A program made the translations under genes and the position numbers. 64,000 nucleotides of DNA from JBHJGM01 sp964405825 (GTDB lineage: Bacteria > Verrucomicrobiota > Verrucomicrobiia > Opitutales > JBHJGM01): contig CAYOPI010000007.1 in assembly GCA_964405825.1 (NCBI GenBank), forward strand, positions 1 through 64,000, read 5' to 3'. This document shows, piece by piece, positions 40,065 through 48,512 of the stretch. Numbering within the stretch: the stretch's first letter is position 1; each line of letters opens with the position of its first letter. Under the pieces are notes generated by a model. That model searched no databases and had not been told where the DNA came from. It was given only the letters and a program-made list of their open reading frames with translations.

Positions 40065-40103
40065 AACCTCCGGTGGCCTCAACGGGCTGCCGGAGGTTTT
40101 TTT
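40065..40103 (+). terminator. Rho-independent terminator after the Fur-family gene
   Basis: Arms AACCTCCGG (40065-40073) and CCGGAGGTT (40090-40098) pair perfectly, with an inner GCC/GGC pairing in the loop, and seven Ts end the structure. It ends transcription of the Fur-family gene just at the convergent znuB stop. In the minus direction there is no T-run. Confidence 0.9.
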
Positions 40104-40948
40104 CAGGCGGGGCCAGTGGCCGGGAGGCCCACGCGCCGCTGCAGCAGAACGCGTTTGAAAAGCCAGCCGGCGGTGAAGGTGCCCCAGAGCACCAGGACGA
40201 TGCTGGAAGCCGCCGGCCAGTCCCGGTCGACCGAGAGCACCATCCCGCCAAGTCCGCCCAGGGTGGCGACGGCGACTCCAAGCACGATGACCATCCACAG
40301 CGACCGGCCAAAGAGGGTGGCCGTGGCCGCCGGGATGAGCAGGAGGGCCGTCGTCAGCAGGGCCCCCATCAGCTTGAGGGCAGAGACGACGCTGGCGGCC
40401 GTCAGCACGAGGATGAGCACGCGCATCAGACCCGGGCGCGCGCCGATCTGCTCACTGTAGGCGGGGTCGACGGTCGACAGCTCAAGCTCCTTGTAGAAGA
40501 AGGCGACCGTGGCGAGGACAACGAGGGTGATCGCGCCGATCAGCCAGAGGTCGCCCGGGGCCACTGCCAGGATGTTGCCAAAGAGGATCGACGAGAAATC
40601 CGCGAACGAGTCCACCAGCGCCATCATCAGGACACCGAGGGCAAACATGCCCGAGAGCATCACGCCGATGGCGGTGTCTTCGCGCAGATCACCGCGGGCG
40701 GCCAGCAGACTGACCCCGCCGGCGGTCAGCAGCGCTGCGGCGAAGGCGCCAACGTAGAGGCTGACATCAAGGGCGTAGGCCGCGACCACTCCGGGCAGGA
40801 TGGTGTGGGTCAGGGCCCCGCCCATGAAGGCCATCCGCCGCAGGACGATGAAGGACCCCACCACCGCGCCGCTGACCCCGGCGAGGATCATCGCAGCCAG
40901 AGCGCGCTGCAGGAACGGTGCCTGAAAAATCTCGATCAGCTCGTTCAT
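40103..40948 (-). CDS. znuB: Metal (zinc-type) ABC transporter permease
   Basis: 281-residue membrane permease of the ABC-3 family with about eight helices. Typical family features are the start LQRALAAMILAGVSGAVVGSFIVLRRMAFMG-type segment (about 14-45), GALTHTILPG, and LKLMGALLTTALLLIPAATA. It is the third gene of znuA-znuC-znuB, overlapping znuC by 4 bp (ATGA). It imports Zn2+ or possibly Mn2+/Fe2+ from the periplasm. The metal is inferred from the His-rich binding protein next door. Confidence 0.92.
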   Translation of the reverse strand: MNELIEIFQAPFLQRALAAMILAGVSGAVVGSFIVLRRMAFMGGALTHTILPGVVAAYALDVSLYVGAFAAALLTAGGVSLLAARGDLREDTAIGVMLSGMFALGVLMMALVDSFADFSSILFGNILAVAPGDLWLIGAITLVVLATVAFFYKELELSTVDPAYSEQIGARPGLMRVLILVLTAASVVSALKLMGALLTTALLLIPAATATLFGRSLWMVIVLGVAVATLGGLGGMVLSVDRDWPAASSIVLVLWGTFTAGWLFKRVLLQRRVGLPATGPA

Positions 40949-41757
40949 TGGGGCGTGGCCGGCGTGGTGCTCACAGGGGTGTGCACGTGGTCGTGACAGG
41001 GGTCGGGCGCGCCCGGGGGGCTTTCCACCGCCCTGCCCTCGACCAGGTAAAGCGCGTGGTCGAAGGTGCCCTCGAAGCGTCCCAGATCATGCGTGGCCAT
41101 GAGGATCGTCCGGCCTTCCTGCCGCAGGCGCTCCAGGCAACGTTCGACGACCTTGCGTGTCTGTGCGTCGACGGCGTTGAGGGGCTCGTCCAGCAGGAGC
41201 AGGGAAGCGTTTTGCACCAGCGTGCGGGCGAAGAGCACGCGCTGCTGCTGGCCCCCGGAAAGCTCGGCCACGCGGCGGCGGCGCAGCGCGTACAGCCCCA
41301 TCTGGTCGAGGGCTTCGCGGACGCGGTCGCGCTCGGCGGCGGCGGGGCGGCGCAGCCAGCCGGTGCGTCCGTAGGCGCCGCTGAGGACGAGGCGTTCAAC
41401 CGAAATCGGGAAGCGCCAGTCGATGTCGGCGCGTTGGGCCAGGTAGGCAACCCAGGCCGGATGGCTTCCAGGGGGCTGCCCGAAAACCTCAAGGTGGCCG
41501 GAACGAATTGGCAGCACGCCCGCGAGAGCCTTGAGAAAAGTGCTCTTGCCGGCGCCGTTGGGGCCGACCAGGGCAATGGTTCCGCCCTGGCGATAGCTCA
41601 GGGTAAGGCCCTTGAGTGCGATCTCGGGCTGGCCGGGGTAAGCCACCTCCAGGCGCGAGGCGGTCAGGGCGGGGACTTCCGGCGGAGGGACCGTATCGGC
41701 AGAGGTGCCGTAGCCGGAGCGGCCCCTGGCCGGTTGGCTATTTGAGGGCGTTGACAA
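40945..41757 (-). CDS. znuC: Metal (zinc-type) ABC transporter ATPase
   Basis: 270 residues. Walker A GPNGAGKST, signature ELSGGQQQR, Walker B LLLLDEPLNAVD, H-loop ATHDL. The C-terminus is His-rich (HDHVHTP), common in ZnuC. The start appears to be TTG 41757, overlapping the znuA end by 20 bp; no ATG occurs before the ATPase core. The first 30 residues are Ser/Pro-rich and probably disordered. Confidence 0.9.
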   Translation of the reverse strand: MSTPSNSQPARGRSGYGTSADTVPPPEVPALTASRLEVAYPGQPEIALKGLTLSYRQGGTIALVGPNGAGKSTFLKALAGVLPIRSGHLEVFGQPPGSHPAWVAYLAQRADIDWRFPISVERLVLSGAYGRTGWLRRPAAAERDRVREALDQMGLYALRRRRVAELSGGQQQRVLFARTLVQNASLLLLDEPLNAVDAQTRKVVERCLERLRQEGRTILMATHDLGRFEGTFDHALYLVEGRAVESPPGAPDPCHDHVHTPVSTTPATPQ

Positions 41758-42922
41758 TCGTGCGTGTATTGTAGCGCATCATCCCCACGTAGGTTTCGCC
41801 TTCGGTGCCGGGCTCGGTCAGGGCGCCGGTGATGAGGACATGGGGGTCGCCCAGATCGGCTTCACGCGCGATCTGCGAGGCCAGCTTGTTGCTGGCGATG
41901 TTCTCGCAAAAGACGGCGCGGATATCCTGCACCTGGATGCGCTTGAGCAGGCGGTTGACCGCAAAGGGTGAAGGACCAGCTTCGCCCGTGGAGAGCGAGC
42001 CCAGAAGCGAACCGGCCAGCGCAAAGCCATAGCGGTGGGCAAAATAGCGCATGTTCTCATGCTGCGTGAGCAGGCGGCGCTGCTCGTCGGGAATCTCCTG
42101 GCAGTAGCGAAAGATCCACTGGTCGAGCTGGTAGAGTTCGGTCAGGTAGGCTTCCTGGCCGGCGTCGTAAGCGGCTTCGTTGGCCGGGTCGATGGCGACC
42201 AGGGCATCGGTCAGGCTGACGACCATCGAACGCGCCAGCGACACGTCCATCCACACGTGGGGGTCGAGGTCGCCGTGATCGTGGCAACCGGCGTGGGTGT
42301 CGTGAGCCGCGTGGTCGTGGTGATCATCGGCTTCTTCGTTGACACCACCAGCCATCTGGACGGGCGCGTCGCAACCGCTGCAGGCGGTCGTCTCGGCGAG
42401 GGCGACTGCCGGGGCGCTTTCGTTCATTGCCAGCGTGACCGCCTCTTGCGGCACGATGGTGGTGTACTTGGCCGCGCAACAGGCGGGCAACTCGCCGGCA
42501 ACAGCCATGCCGGGGCGAGCGATCCAGTCGTCGGGTGAGGTGCTGCGCGCCAACAGTGGCAGGCCTTCGCTCAACTCAAAGTAGGTCGCCTGGGTGTCCG
42601 AGCCGGCGATGGCGCGCTCCAGCCAGGGCTCCAGCCCGTTGCCAATGGAGACGATGAGGTCGGCCTGGTTCAGCGCCTGAACCTGACTGGGGGTCAGGTC
42701 GATGTGGTGGGGGCTGGCGTTGGGTCCGGCGAGGATGGTGAGTTCGACCCGGTCCCCGGCCACCTGTCGCACCCAGTCGCCCACGAGGCTGGTCGAGGCC
42801 ACCACGCGCGGGCGCTCCGAGGCGTCCCGGGGCTCGCTGAGCGGTGACGACTTGAAGACCAGACCGGCCAGCAGCGCCAAAGCACCGACCAGTCCCACGA
42901 TGTATACAAAGAGCTTCTGCAT
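41738..42922 (-). CDS. znuA: Metal ABC transporter substrate-binding protein (ZnuA-like)
   Basis: About 394 residues. An uncleaved or weak signal (IVGLVGALALLAGLVF) anchors or exports it. Cluster A-I family ligands are seen: His in NASPHHIDL, His in DPHVWMDV and His in HENMRYFAHRYG. Before DPHVW lies an acidic His-rich loop (DDHHDHAAHDTHAGCHDHG), typical of zinc binders. A less usual Cys-containing stretch (ACCAAKYTT ... ACSGCDAP) precedes it. ATG 42922 is chosen because the signal follows it; longer frame upstream is not protein-like. It is the first gene of the operon. Confidence 0.92.
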   Translation of the reverse strand: MQKLFVYIVGLVGALALLAGLVFKSSPLSEPRDASERPRVVASTSLVGDWVRQVAGDRVELTILAGPNASPHHIDLTPSQVQALNQADLIVSIGNGLEPWLERAIAGSDTQATYFELSEGLPLLARSTSPDDWIARPGMAVAGELPACCAAKYTTIVPQEAVTLAMNESAPAVALAETTACSGCDAPVQMAGGVNEEADDHHDHAAHDTHAGCHDHGDLDPHVWMDVSLARSMVVSLTDALVAIDPANEAAYDAGQEAYLTELYQLDQWIFRYCQEIPDEQRRLLTQHENMRYFAHRYGFALAGSLLGSLSTGEAGPSPFAVNRLLKRIQVQDIRAVFCENIASNKLASQIAREADLGDPHVLITGALTEPGTEGETYVGMMRYNTRTIVNALK

Positions 42923-43091
42923 GTTTGGTATCCTTGACTCAAAACAGGACTTCCGAGGATGGCAAACGCGAAGTACTTGCAGCAGAACCGGGAGATTTGA
43001 AGCCGCGCTTATGTACAGGCCACGCCGATGAACCCTTCGTGAAGATTGTGTGACGCCGGGAGCTTTGCCTTGCCCGGGGCAAAAGCGCCCG

Positions 43092-43117
43092 CATGCATCA
43101 TCAATTGATGCTGCATG
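43092..43117. promoter_or_regulatory. Near-perfect 26-bp palindrome upstream of PEP-CTERM gene
   Basis: The 12-bp core CATCAATTGATG is a perfect palindrome, and flanking bases extend the symmetry to 26 bp with one mismatched pair. Strong dyads of this size suggest binding of a dimeric regulator. It lies between znuA (start 42922, minus) and the PEP-CTERM gene (start 43158, plus), so it could control either or both. Which protein binds is unknown. Confidence 0.5.
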
Positions 43118-43135
43118 TTTTCTCTGTAAAACATG
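43114..43135. promoter_or_regulatory. Second dyad, CATGTTTT-6-AAAACATG
   Basis: Perfect 8-bp arms CATGTTTT (43114-43121) and AAAACATG (43128-43135) separated by CTCTGT. It partly overlaps the 26-bp palindrome and ends 22 bp before the PEP-CTERM start. As DNA it could be an operator; as RNA it would fold in the 5' leader. Confidence 0.45.
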
Positions 43136-43157
43136 AACACCTATCGTCCCATCCCCC

Positions 43158-43799
43158 ATGCGAATCCGTTCTCTGTTCACCCTGACCTGCGCCGGGCTTT
43201 GCTGTGCCGGCTCCCTCTCTGCCTTGACCTTTGAAGAAGGCTTGGCGGGCATTGCCGATTTCTCCACCGACCCGCTGACCCCGACCGCCCTGAGTTTCGA
43301 CGTGGGCATGAACACGGTTATCGGCTCGGTGACCAACGCCGGCGACACGCGCGACTACTTCACCTTTACGGTGGGCGTCGGGCAGCTGCTGACCGACATC
43401 CGGGTGGTCAACTACCAGACCTTCACGGGCGGTTCCTCGACTCCGGACACAGTGGCCAACACCGGCTTTGCGCACATCGACGATGGCACGACCAGCGTGA
43501 TTCCGGGCGGGGGTACGATCACCGCCTTCCTCGGTGGCTCCCACATCAACGCCACGGTCTCGCCGTCGTCGATCAACCTGCTGGAGCGACTGTCGACCGC
43601 GCCCCAGGGCGGTACGGGCTTCACCGCGCCGCTGGGTCCGGGAGACTACACCTTCAACATCCAGCAGACCGGCCCGCAGTTGTCGGAGTACGAACTGGCC
43701 TTCACGCTCGTACCCGAACCGGGCACCTACGCGGCTGTCGCCGGAGTGCTGGCCCTGGGTCTGGACATCGTGCGCCGCCGCCTGCACCGCACGGCCTGA
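43158..43799 (+). CDS. PEP-CTERM sorting domain protein
   Basis: 213 residues. The signal peptide (LTCAGLCCAGSLSA) is followed by a beta-rich body of about 150 residues with many Gly/Thr, and the C-terminal sorting signal VPEPGT, a hydrophobic helix and Arg-rich end (VRRRLHRTA). PEP-CTERM proteins are processed by exosortase and exported, often to the cell surface or matrix. The body matches no family I know. No exosortase gene is in the window. Confidence 0.88.
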   Translation: MRIRSLFTLTCAGLCCAGSLSALTFEEGLAGIADFSTDPLTPTALSFDVGMNTVIGSVTNAGDTRDYFTFTVGVGQLLTDIRVVNYQTFTGGSSTPDTVANTGFAHIDDGTTSVIPGGGTITAFLGGSHINATVSPSSINLLERLSTAPQGGTGFTAPLGPGDYTFNIQQTGPQLSEYELAFTLVPEPGTYAAVAGVLALGLDIVRRRLHRTA

Positions 43800-43831
43800 G
43801 CCCAGACCGCGCCGTTCATTTCCCGATACGG

Positions 43832-43869
43832 AAAACGCCTGCTCCGACGCACGGGGCAGGCGTTTTTTT
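43832..43869. terminator. Terminator between PEP-CTERM and GH4 genes
   Basis: Arms AAAACGCCTGC (43832-43842) and GCAGGCGTTTT (43856-43866), followed by further Ts on the plus strand. Convergent genes lie on both sides. The opposite strand also ends in TTTT, so it may serve both. Confidence 0.88.
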
Positions 43870-43897
43870 GGAAAGGTGTCGCCTTTGGCCAGTGCCC

Positions 43898-46066
43898 TCA
43901 GCCTGCCGGGGCAACCGCGGAGTAATGGGCGGTCGATTCGGCCGAGTTCATCTGGCGGTTGAGCGCGGTGCGGCCACCGGAGTGGGCGTCGCCCAGAGCG
44001 CCGAGGTTGGCGATCAGGTCGAAGAGGAAACCGTCGGTGCCTTCGCTCAGGCCAAGGGACTTCTTCGTGGCCTGCAGCTCAACCTCGTAGAACATCTCGG
44101 TGGTGGCCTGAGAGGCCTTGATGCCGCGCGGCGCGACTTTGCCATCGGGCTTGAGGACTGCCGGGTCGTCCTTGCCGTTGGTCGCGGGGGCGACGAAGAA
44201 CTGCTTCGGCCTGGCCTTGGCGTCGGGGGCGACGAAGAACTCCAGCATCGAGGGCTGGCGCCAGAGCGGTCCCTTGTTCTTGCGGATGTCCGAGTCGTGC
44301 ACCTTGAGCTTGAGGGCAACGTTCTTGGCTGAGTGGGTGAGGCTGCCTTCCACCGCGGTGAAGCCGCCCAGTTCCAGCTCGAAGGCTCCGGCCACGCCGT
44401 TGATGCGCGAGCGTGCCTTGAGGGAAGTGCCCACGGCCAGGACGTTGTCGCTGTCGGAATCCAAATCGACGTAACCGCTTCGTTCGGCCTCGGTGGCGTT
44501 GGTCAGCACAATGGTCTGCTCGGCGGTTTTTCCGGCGGGTACCTTCAGGCTGAAGGTCCGCTTGCCCTTGACCCTGGTGGCGTCGCCGCGGGGTTGCACG
44601 GCCACCTTGACGCGGGCGACCTGCGGGTTGGGATTCTCCACGCTCAGGCGCAGTTCGCAGGAGCTGCCGGCGGCTGTTTCAAACTCAGTCTGCGGCTCGA
44701 GGCGGGCGATGACGCGGTCACCGGTGCCGGCGTGGGCGCGCCCGGTGTCCTGGATGGTGGCCTCGAACTCGCCGAGGTAGCCGTCCTTCTGGTGCGCCTC
44801 GATCAGCTCGTCGCACATGCGCCAGATCTTGTCCAGCGGGACCGAAGCGGCGGTGTGGGGGTCGAGCATGACGGCGTGGTAGATGTGTTCGCGGCGACCG
44901 GTCAGGGCCGCCTCCACGGTCAGGCGCTGCACGTTGATGTTGGTTTCGCAGATGCCGGCCAGCTGCGGCGGCAATTCGCCCACGGTGACGGGCTGCAGGC
45001 CGTTGCGGTCGACCAGGCAGGGGACCTCCACGTTGCAGTCCTGGGGGAGGTTATCGATGATGCCGTGGTTGGGCACGTTGCCGTAGACCACGCGCTGCTG
45101 GCCGGTCTGCATCGAGTGGATGATAAAGGAGCCGTACTCATGCGAGGGCGGGCGGATGGAGATGCGGCCCTTGCCCCCGATGATCTCCTTCTCGGTCTGC
45201 TTCCAGTGCGCCATGATCGCTTCGCAGCGGCGCGGGTACTCGTCCAGCGGGATATCGAAGGGCTTGATCTGCGCGTCGCCGAAGTGGATGAAGTGCGGCA
45301 CGTACTCGGCCTGGTGCTCGCTGGATTCGGTGACGAAGTAGCCGGTGCGGCGCATCATCTCAAAGCGCACCTTCTCGCGGTTGAAGTCCGGGTCGTCCAG
45401 CAGCTTGAACAGAAGCGGGTAAAGGTCCTGGCCTTTGTGCTCGAACTGCAGAAAGAAGGCCATGTGGTTGATCCCGGCCACGCGGTAATTGACTTCCTCG
45501 ATCGGAATATTGATGAAGCTCGCCAGCTGGCGGGCGGTCCCGAAGACCGAGTGGCACAGGCCCACATGCGGGATACCGACAGCCTCTTCGACGGCCCAGC
45601 AGTTCATGCACATGGGGTTGGTGTAGTTGAGCAGCAGGCAGTCGGGCGCGCCGAGGCTGGCGATGTCTTCGGCGATCTTCAAGATCACCGGAATGGTTCG
45701 CAGGGCGCGGAAGACCCCACCCACGCCGAGGGTGTCGGCAATGGTCTGGCGCACGCCGTACTTTTTGGGGATATCGAAGTCGCGCACCGTCGAGGGTTTG
45801 TAACCGCCGACCTGGATGGTGCAGATGACGTAGTTGGCGTTGCGGATGGCTTCGCGCTGGTTGAGCGTGGCCGAGCAGGTGGCCGGGACGCCGAGAGCGT
45901 CAATCATCTTGCGCGTGACCGTTTCGGCGACCTTCAGGCGAGCCGGGTCGATGTCCATCAGGCAGATGTGCGCGTCTGCGGTCTCGGGCTTTTGCAGGAT
46001 ATCGCCGATCAGCGTCTTGGCAAAGACCACCGAGCCGGCGCCGATAAGAGTAATTTTGCAACTCAT
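43898..46066 (-). CDS. GH4 family glycosidase (alpha-galactosidase-like) with C-terminal extension
   Basis: 722 residues. The N-terminal 450 match GH4 enzymes of the MelA/alpha-galactosidase group, which cleave glycosides by NAD+ and Mn2+-dependent redox-elimination: Rossmann GAGSVVFAKTL, LLNYTNPMCMNCWA, metal Cys171 in GLCHSVFG and His201 in GINHMAF. Residues about 455-722 are extra. They look like an Ig-type domain (KGKRTFSLKVPAGKTAEQTI) followed by a CBM9/DOMON-like domain (VHDSDIRKNKGPLWR). GH4 enzymes are normally cytoplasmic and about 450 residues, so the fusion is unusual. No signal peptide is visible. ATG 46066 is chosen; upstream frame is not protein-like. Confidence 0.85.
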   Translation of the reverse strand: MSCKITLIGAGSVVFAKTLIGDILQKPETADAHICLMDIDPARLKVAETVTRKMIDALGVPATCSATLNQREAIRNANYVICTIQVGGYKPSTVRDFDIPKKYGVRQTIADTLGVGGVFRALRTIPVILKIAEDIASLGAPDCLLLNYTNPMCMNCWAVEEAVGIPHVGLCHSVFGTARQLASFINIPIEEVNYRVAGINHMAFFLQFEHKGQDLYPLLFKLLDDPDFNREKVRFEMMRRTGYFVTESSEHQAEYVPHFIHFGDAQIKPFDIPLDEYPRRCEAIMAHWKQTEKEIIGGKGRISIRPPSHEYGSFIIHSMQTGQQRVVYGNVPNHGIIDNLPQDCNVEVPCLVDRNGLQPVTVGELPPQLAGICETNINVQRLTVEAALTGRREHIYHAVMLDPHTAASVPLDKIWRMCDELIEAHQKDGYLGEFEATIQDTGRAHAGTGDRVIARLEPQTEFETAAGSSCELRLSVENPNPQVARVKVAVQPRGDATRVKGKRTFSLKVPAGKTAEQTIVLTNATEAERSGYVDLDSDSDNVLAVGTSLKARSRINGVAGAFELELGGFTAVEGSLTHSAKNVALKLKVHDSDIRKNKGPLWRQPSMLEFFVAPDAKARPKQFFVAPATNGKDDPAVLKPDGKVAPRGIKASQATTEMFYEVELQATKKSLGLSEGTDGFLFDLIANLGALGDAHSGGRTALNRQMNSAESTAHYSAVAPAG

Positions 46067-46279
46067 GAGTGAAGGGAATCTGAGGGAGGTTTGCCCCGGA
46101 GCGCCCAGGCCCTGGGCCCGCGGGCAGAATGGCATTGCCAAACCCGGCAACCTTCACATTCTGACGAGCGAGGCAAGAAGATATGGAACCGGTGTGGCTC
46201 CTGGCAGGCTGTCCAATGGGTTGCGCCGGGCAGAAATAGGTTTACAGGCCGATCCCTGCGCGCCACATTCTCAAGTTTT

Positions 46280-47167
46280 ATGGAAGTTTCGCCGCAGCCA
46301 CGGAAAGTGTCGGAGGAGGAAGAGGGCAATCTGCGCGACACGCTCAAGCGCTGTTCCCCGGAAACGATTGAGGCCGCCCTGGCCTTCCGCCGCGAAGGCC
46401 GCACCGAAGAGGTTCCCGCCATTGTGATGGGCATCGTCGAGCGCTACCTCGAGCCGGACGTGCGCCCCCGCCTCAAGGAAGGCGGCCCGGATCTGCGCTT
46501 CCTCGAGGACCTCGGCATCGATTCGCTGACGATGGTGGAGATTGTCATGCTGATCGAGGGGACGCTCGACCTCACGATCGAGAACGAGGAACTGAAGGAC
46601 TTGCGCACCGTGGGCGATGCCCAGGCTTTCATCGACGCCAAGCTCAAGGGCCTGCCCCCGCCGGAAAAAGCGGTCAACCTCGATGTGGGCGAGATTGTCG
46701 AGACGCTGCCGCAGGGCCATCCCTTTCTCTTCCTGCAGGACGCGTCCCTGCGCGTGAACGAAGCCAAGGGCACCTACAAGATTGCCGGCGACGAGTTCTT
46801 TCTCGAGGGGCACTTCAAGCACCAGCCGGTCTTTCCCGCCTCGATCATGATGGAGGCGGTCGGGCAGCTGGCCGTGCTGCACCTGTTGCGCGATCCGGGC
46901 AAACAGCTCGATCAGGCCGTCGATGCGCACAAGGTCTATTTCAAGTCCGCCGAAGGGCTGCGCTGTAACCGCATCTGCGGTCCGGGCGAGATTCTCACCC
47001 TGCACGTCAAGCAGCGCAACGTCCGCCATCCGGCCGCTTCCTATCAGGGCAACATTGTCTGCGGGACAGAAAAGGTGGCGACCATCGAGGAGCTGGTGCT
47101 GACCTTTGATTTTGAGAACGGCACCGCTGCGCCGGAGCCCGGCACCAACGGCAGCCACCCGGCTTGA
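46280..47167 (+). CDS. Acyl carrier protein - hydroxyacyl-ACP dehydratase fusion
   Basis: 295 residues. The first part (about 45-125) is an acyl carrier domain with the phosphopantetheine site GIDSLTMVE (Ser82). The second (about 135-275) is a FabA/FabZ-like hotdog dehydratase with His147 in QGHPFLFLQD and Glu192 in SIMMEAVGQ, plus GHFKHQPVFPAS. The carrier and the dehydratase are usually separate proteins. It stands 76 bp before a ketosynthase and then a glycosyltransferase, so it likely acts on acyl chains made outside the main fatty acid pathway. ATG 46280 is the first fitting start. Confidence 0.85.
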   Translation: MEVSPQPRKVSEEEEGNLRDTLKRCSPETIEAALAFRREGRTEEVPAIVMGIVERYLEPDVRPRLKEGGPDLRFLEDLGIDSLTMVEIVMLIEGTLDLTIENEELKDLRTVGDAQAFIDAKLKGLPPPEKAVNLDVGEIVETLPQGHPFLFLQDASLRVNEAKGTYKIAGDEFFLEGHFKHQPVFPASIMMEAVGQLAVLHLLRDPGKQLDQAVDAHKVYFKSAEGLRCNRICGPGEILTLHVKQRNVRHPAASYQGNIVCGTEKVATIEELVLTFDFENGTAAPEPGTNGSHPA

Positions 47168-47243
47168 AGCCGCCCACCGGCCGGCCTGAGCCCGACGTTG
47201 GGCTTGCCACCGCAGGCAGGCTGCGTGAGAACTCAGCCCAGCG

Positions 47244-48512
47244 ATGAAGGACGTCGTCGTAACAGGGCTGGGCTTTGTCTCCAGCATCGGCAACGACCGC
47301 GCGGCGGTCACCGAAAGCCTGCGCGAGCTGCGCCACGGCATCGCGCCGCACCCGGGCATGGCCCGGATGGATTCGCCGGTCACGCTGGCGGGTACGCTCA
47401 AGGGGTTTGAGACCGAGTCGGTCGAGCCGGAGGACTGGACGTTTCCTGACCGATACCGTCTGCGCCGCGACACGCTGCGCGGGATGTCGCCGCACGTGCT
47501 GTACGCCTACTGCGCGCTGGAGCAGGCGCTGGAGGAGGCCAGGCTGACGCGCGAGGACATCGCCCACGACGAGGGCACGGGCATGTTCACGGCCTCCAGC
47601 GGCTCGACCATGATGCTCAACTACCAGATCAACCGCATGCATGAGCTGGGGGTGATGCGGTGCTCGCCGATGGGCATCGTCAACTCGGTGCCGGGTACTT
47701 TGAGCTTCAACCTCGTGGCGCTTTTCAAGGTAACGGGGTCCTCGTGCGGCTTTGCCTCGGCCTGTGCGAGCAGCGGTCACGCGCTGGGTTTTGCCCACGA
47801 TGAGATCGCGACCGGCCGGCAGCACCGCATGATCGTGGTGGGCGGCGAGGACTGGCATGTGAACACCATCCTGCCCTTTGCCGGGATGCGCGCGCTCTCG
47901 CCCTCGGACGATCCGCAAACAGCCTCGCGCCCCTTCGACAAGGACCGCGACGGTTTTGTCGGCACGGGCGGTGCGGTGGTGCTCATTTTGGAGTCAGCGG
48001 ACTGTGCGCGCGAACGCGGCGCACCCTGTCAGGCGCATTTCCGCGGTTGGGCGCAGGCGTCCGACGGGCACAGCCTGGCCATCTCGCACCCGGAGGGTGA
48101 CGGCCTGGCCCGGGCGATGGAACTGGCGTTGAAGTCCGCCGGGCTGCAGCCCGAAGAGGTGCGCTACGTCAACGCCCACGCGGCCTCCACGCCCATTGGC
48201 GACGCCTCCGAAGCCAGGGCGCTCAAGCGGGTCTTCGGCACCAACGGCACCTCCCCGCAGGTCAGCAGCACCAAAGCGCTGACCGGCCATGGACTGTCGC
48301 TCGCGAGCATTCTGGAGGCGGGTCTGAGCATTGCTGCGGGGCAGGCAGGCCTGACGCCGGGCTCGGCGCACATTCAGACACTCGATCCCGAAGCTGAAGG
48401 GCTGAACATCCCCCGCTCCACCGAGAACGCCGACCCCTGGCCCCTGCTCAGCAACAGCTCCGGCTTTGGCGGCGCCAACGTCTGCGTGGCCTTCGACAAG
48501 CCCCTGTGGTGA
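47244..48512 (+). CDS. Beta-ketoacyl-ACP synthase (FabF/KAS II-like)
   Basis: 422-residue condensing enzyme. The active-site Cys is in SACASSGHALG, the first His in NAHAASTPIGD and the second in SSTKALTGHGL. It is close to FabF but has changes around the nucleophile (S-S in place of T/S-G). It follows the ACP-dehydratase gene and overlaps the glycosyltransferase start (GTGA at 48509-48512), so the three form one operon. No ketoreductase or acyltransferase is present; those activities must come from elsewhere. Confidence 0.88.
   Translation: MKDVVVTGLGFVSSIGNDRAAVTESLRELRHGIAPHPGMARMDSPVTLAGTLKGFETESVEPEDWTFPDRYRLRRDTLRGMSPHVLYAYCALEQALEEARLTREDIAHDEGTGMFTASSGSTMMLNYQINRMHELGVMRCSPMGIVNSVPGTLSFNLVALFKVTGSSCGFASACASSGHALGFAHDEIATGRQHRMIVVGGEDWHVNTILPFAGMRALSPSDDPQTASRPFDKDRDGFVGTGGAVVLILESADCARERGAPCQAHFRGWAQASDGHSLAISHPEGDGLARAMELALKSAGLQPEEVRYVNAHAASTPIGDASEARALKRVFGTNGTSPQVSSTKALTGHGLSLASILEAGLSIAAGQAGLTPGSAHIQTLDPEAEGLNIPRSTENADPWPLLSNSSGFGGANVCVAFDKPLW

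Noticed and set aside
42923..43348. Upstream extension of the ZnuA-like protein into the dyad region
   Set aside because: Lacks a signal or domain, and the PEP-CTERM gene and dyads occupy the region; ATG 42922 directly precedes the signal peptide.
44333..46072. Long plus-strand frame opposite the GH4 gene
   Set aside because: No recognisable motifs, and biased Gly/Val/Asp composition typical of antisense frames.
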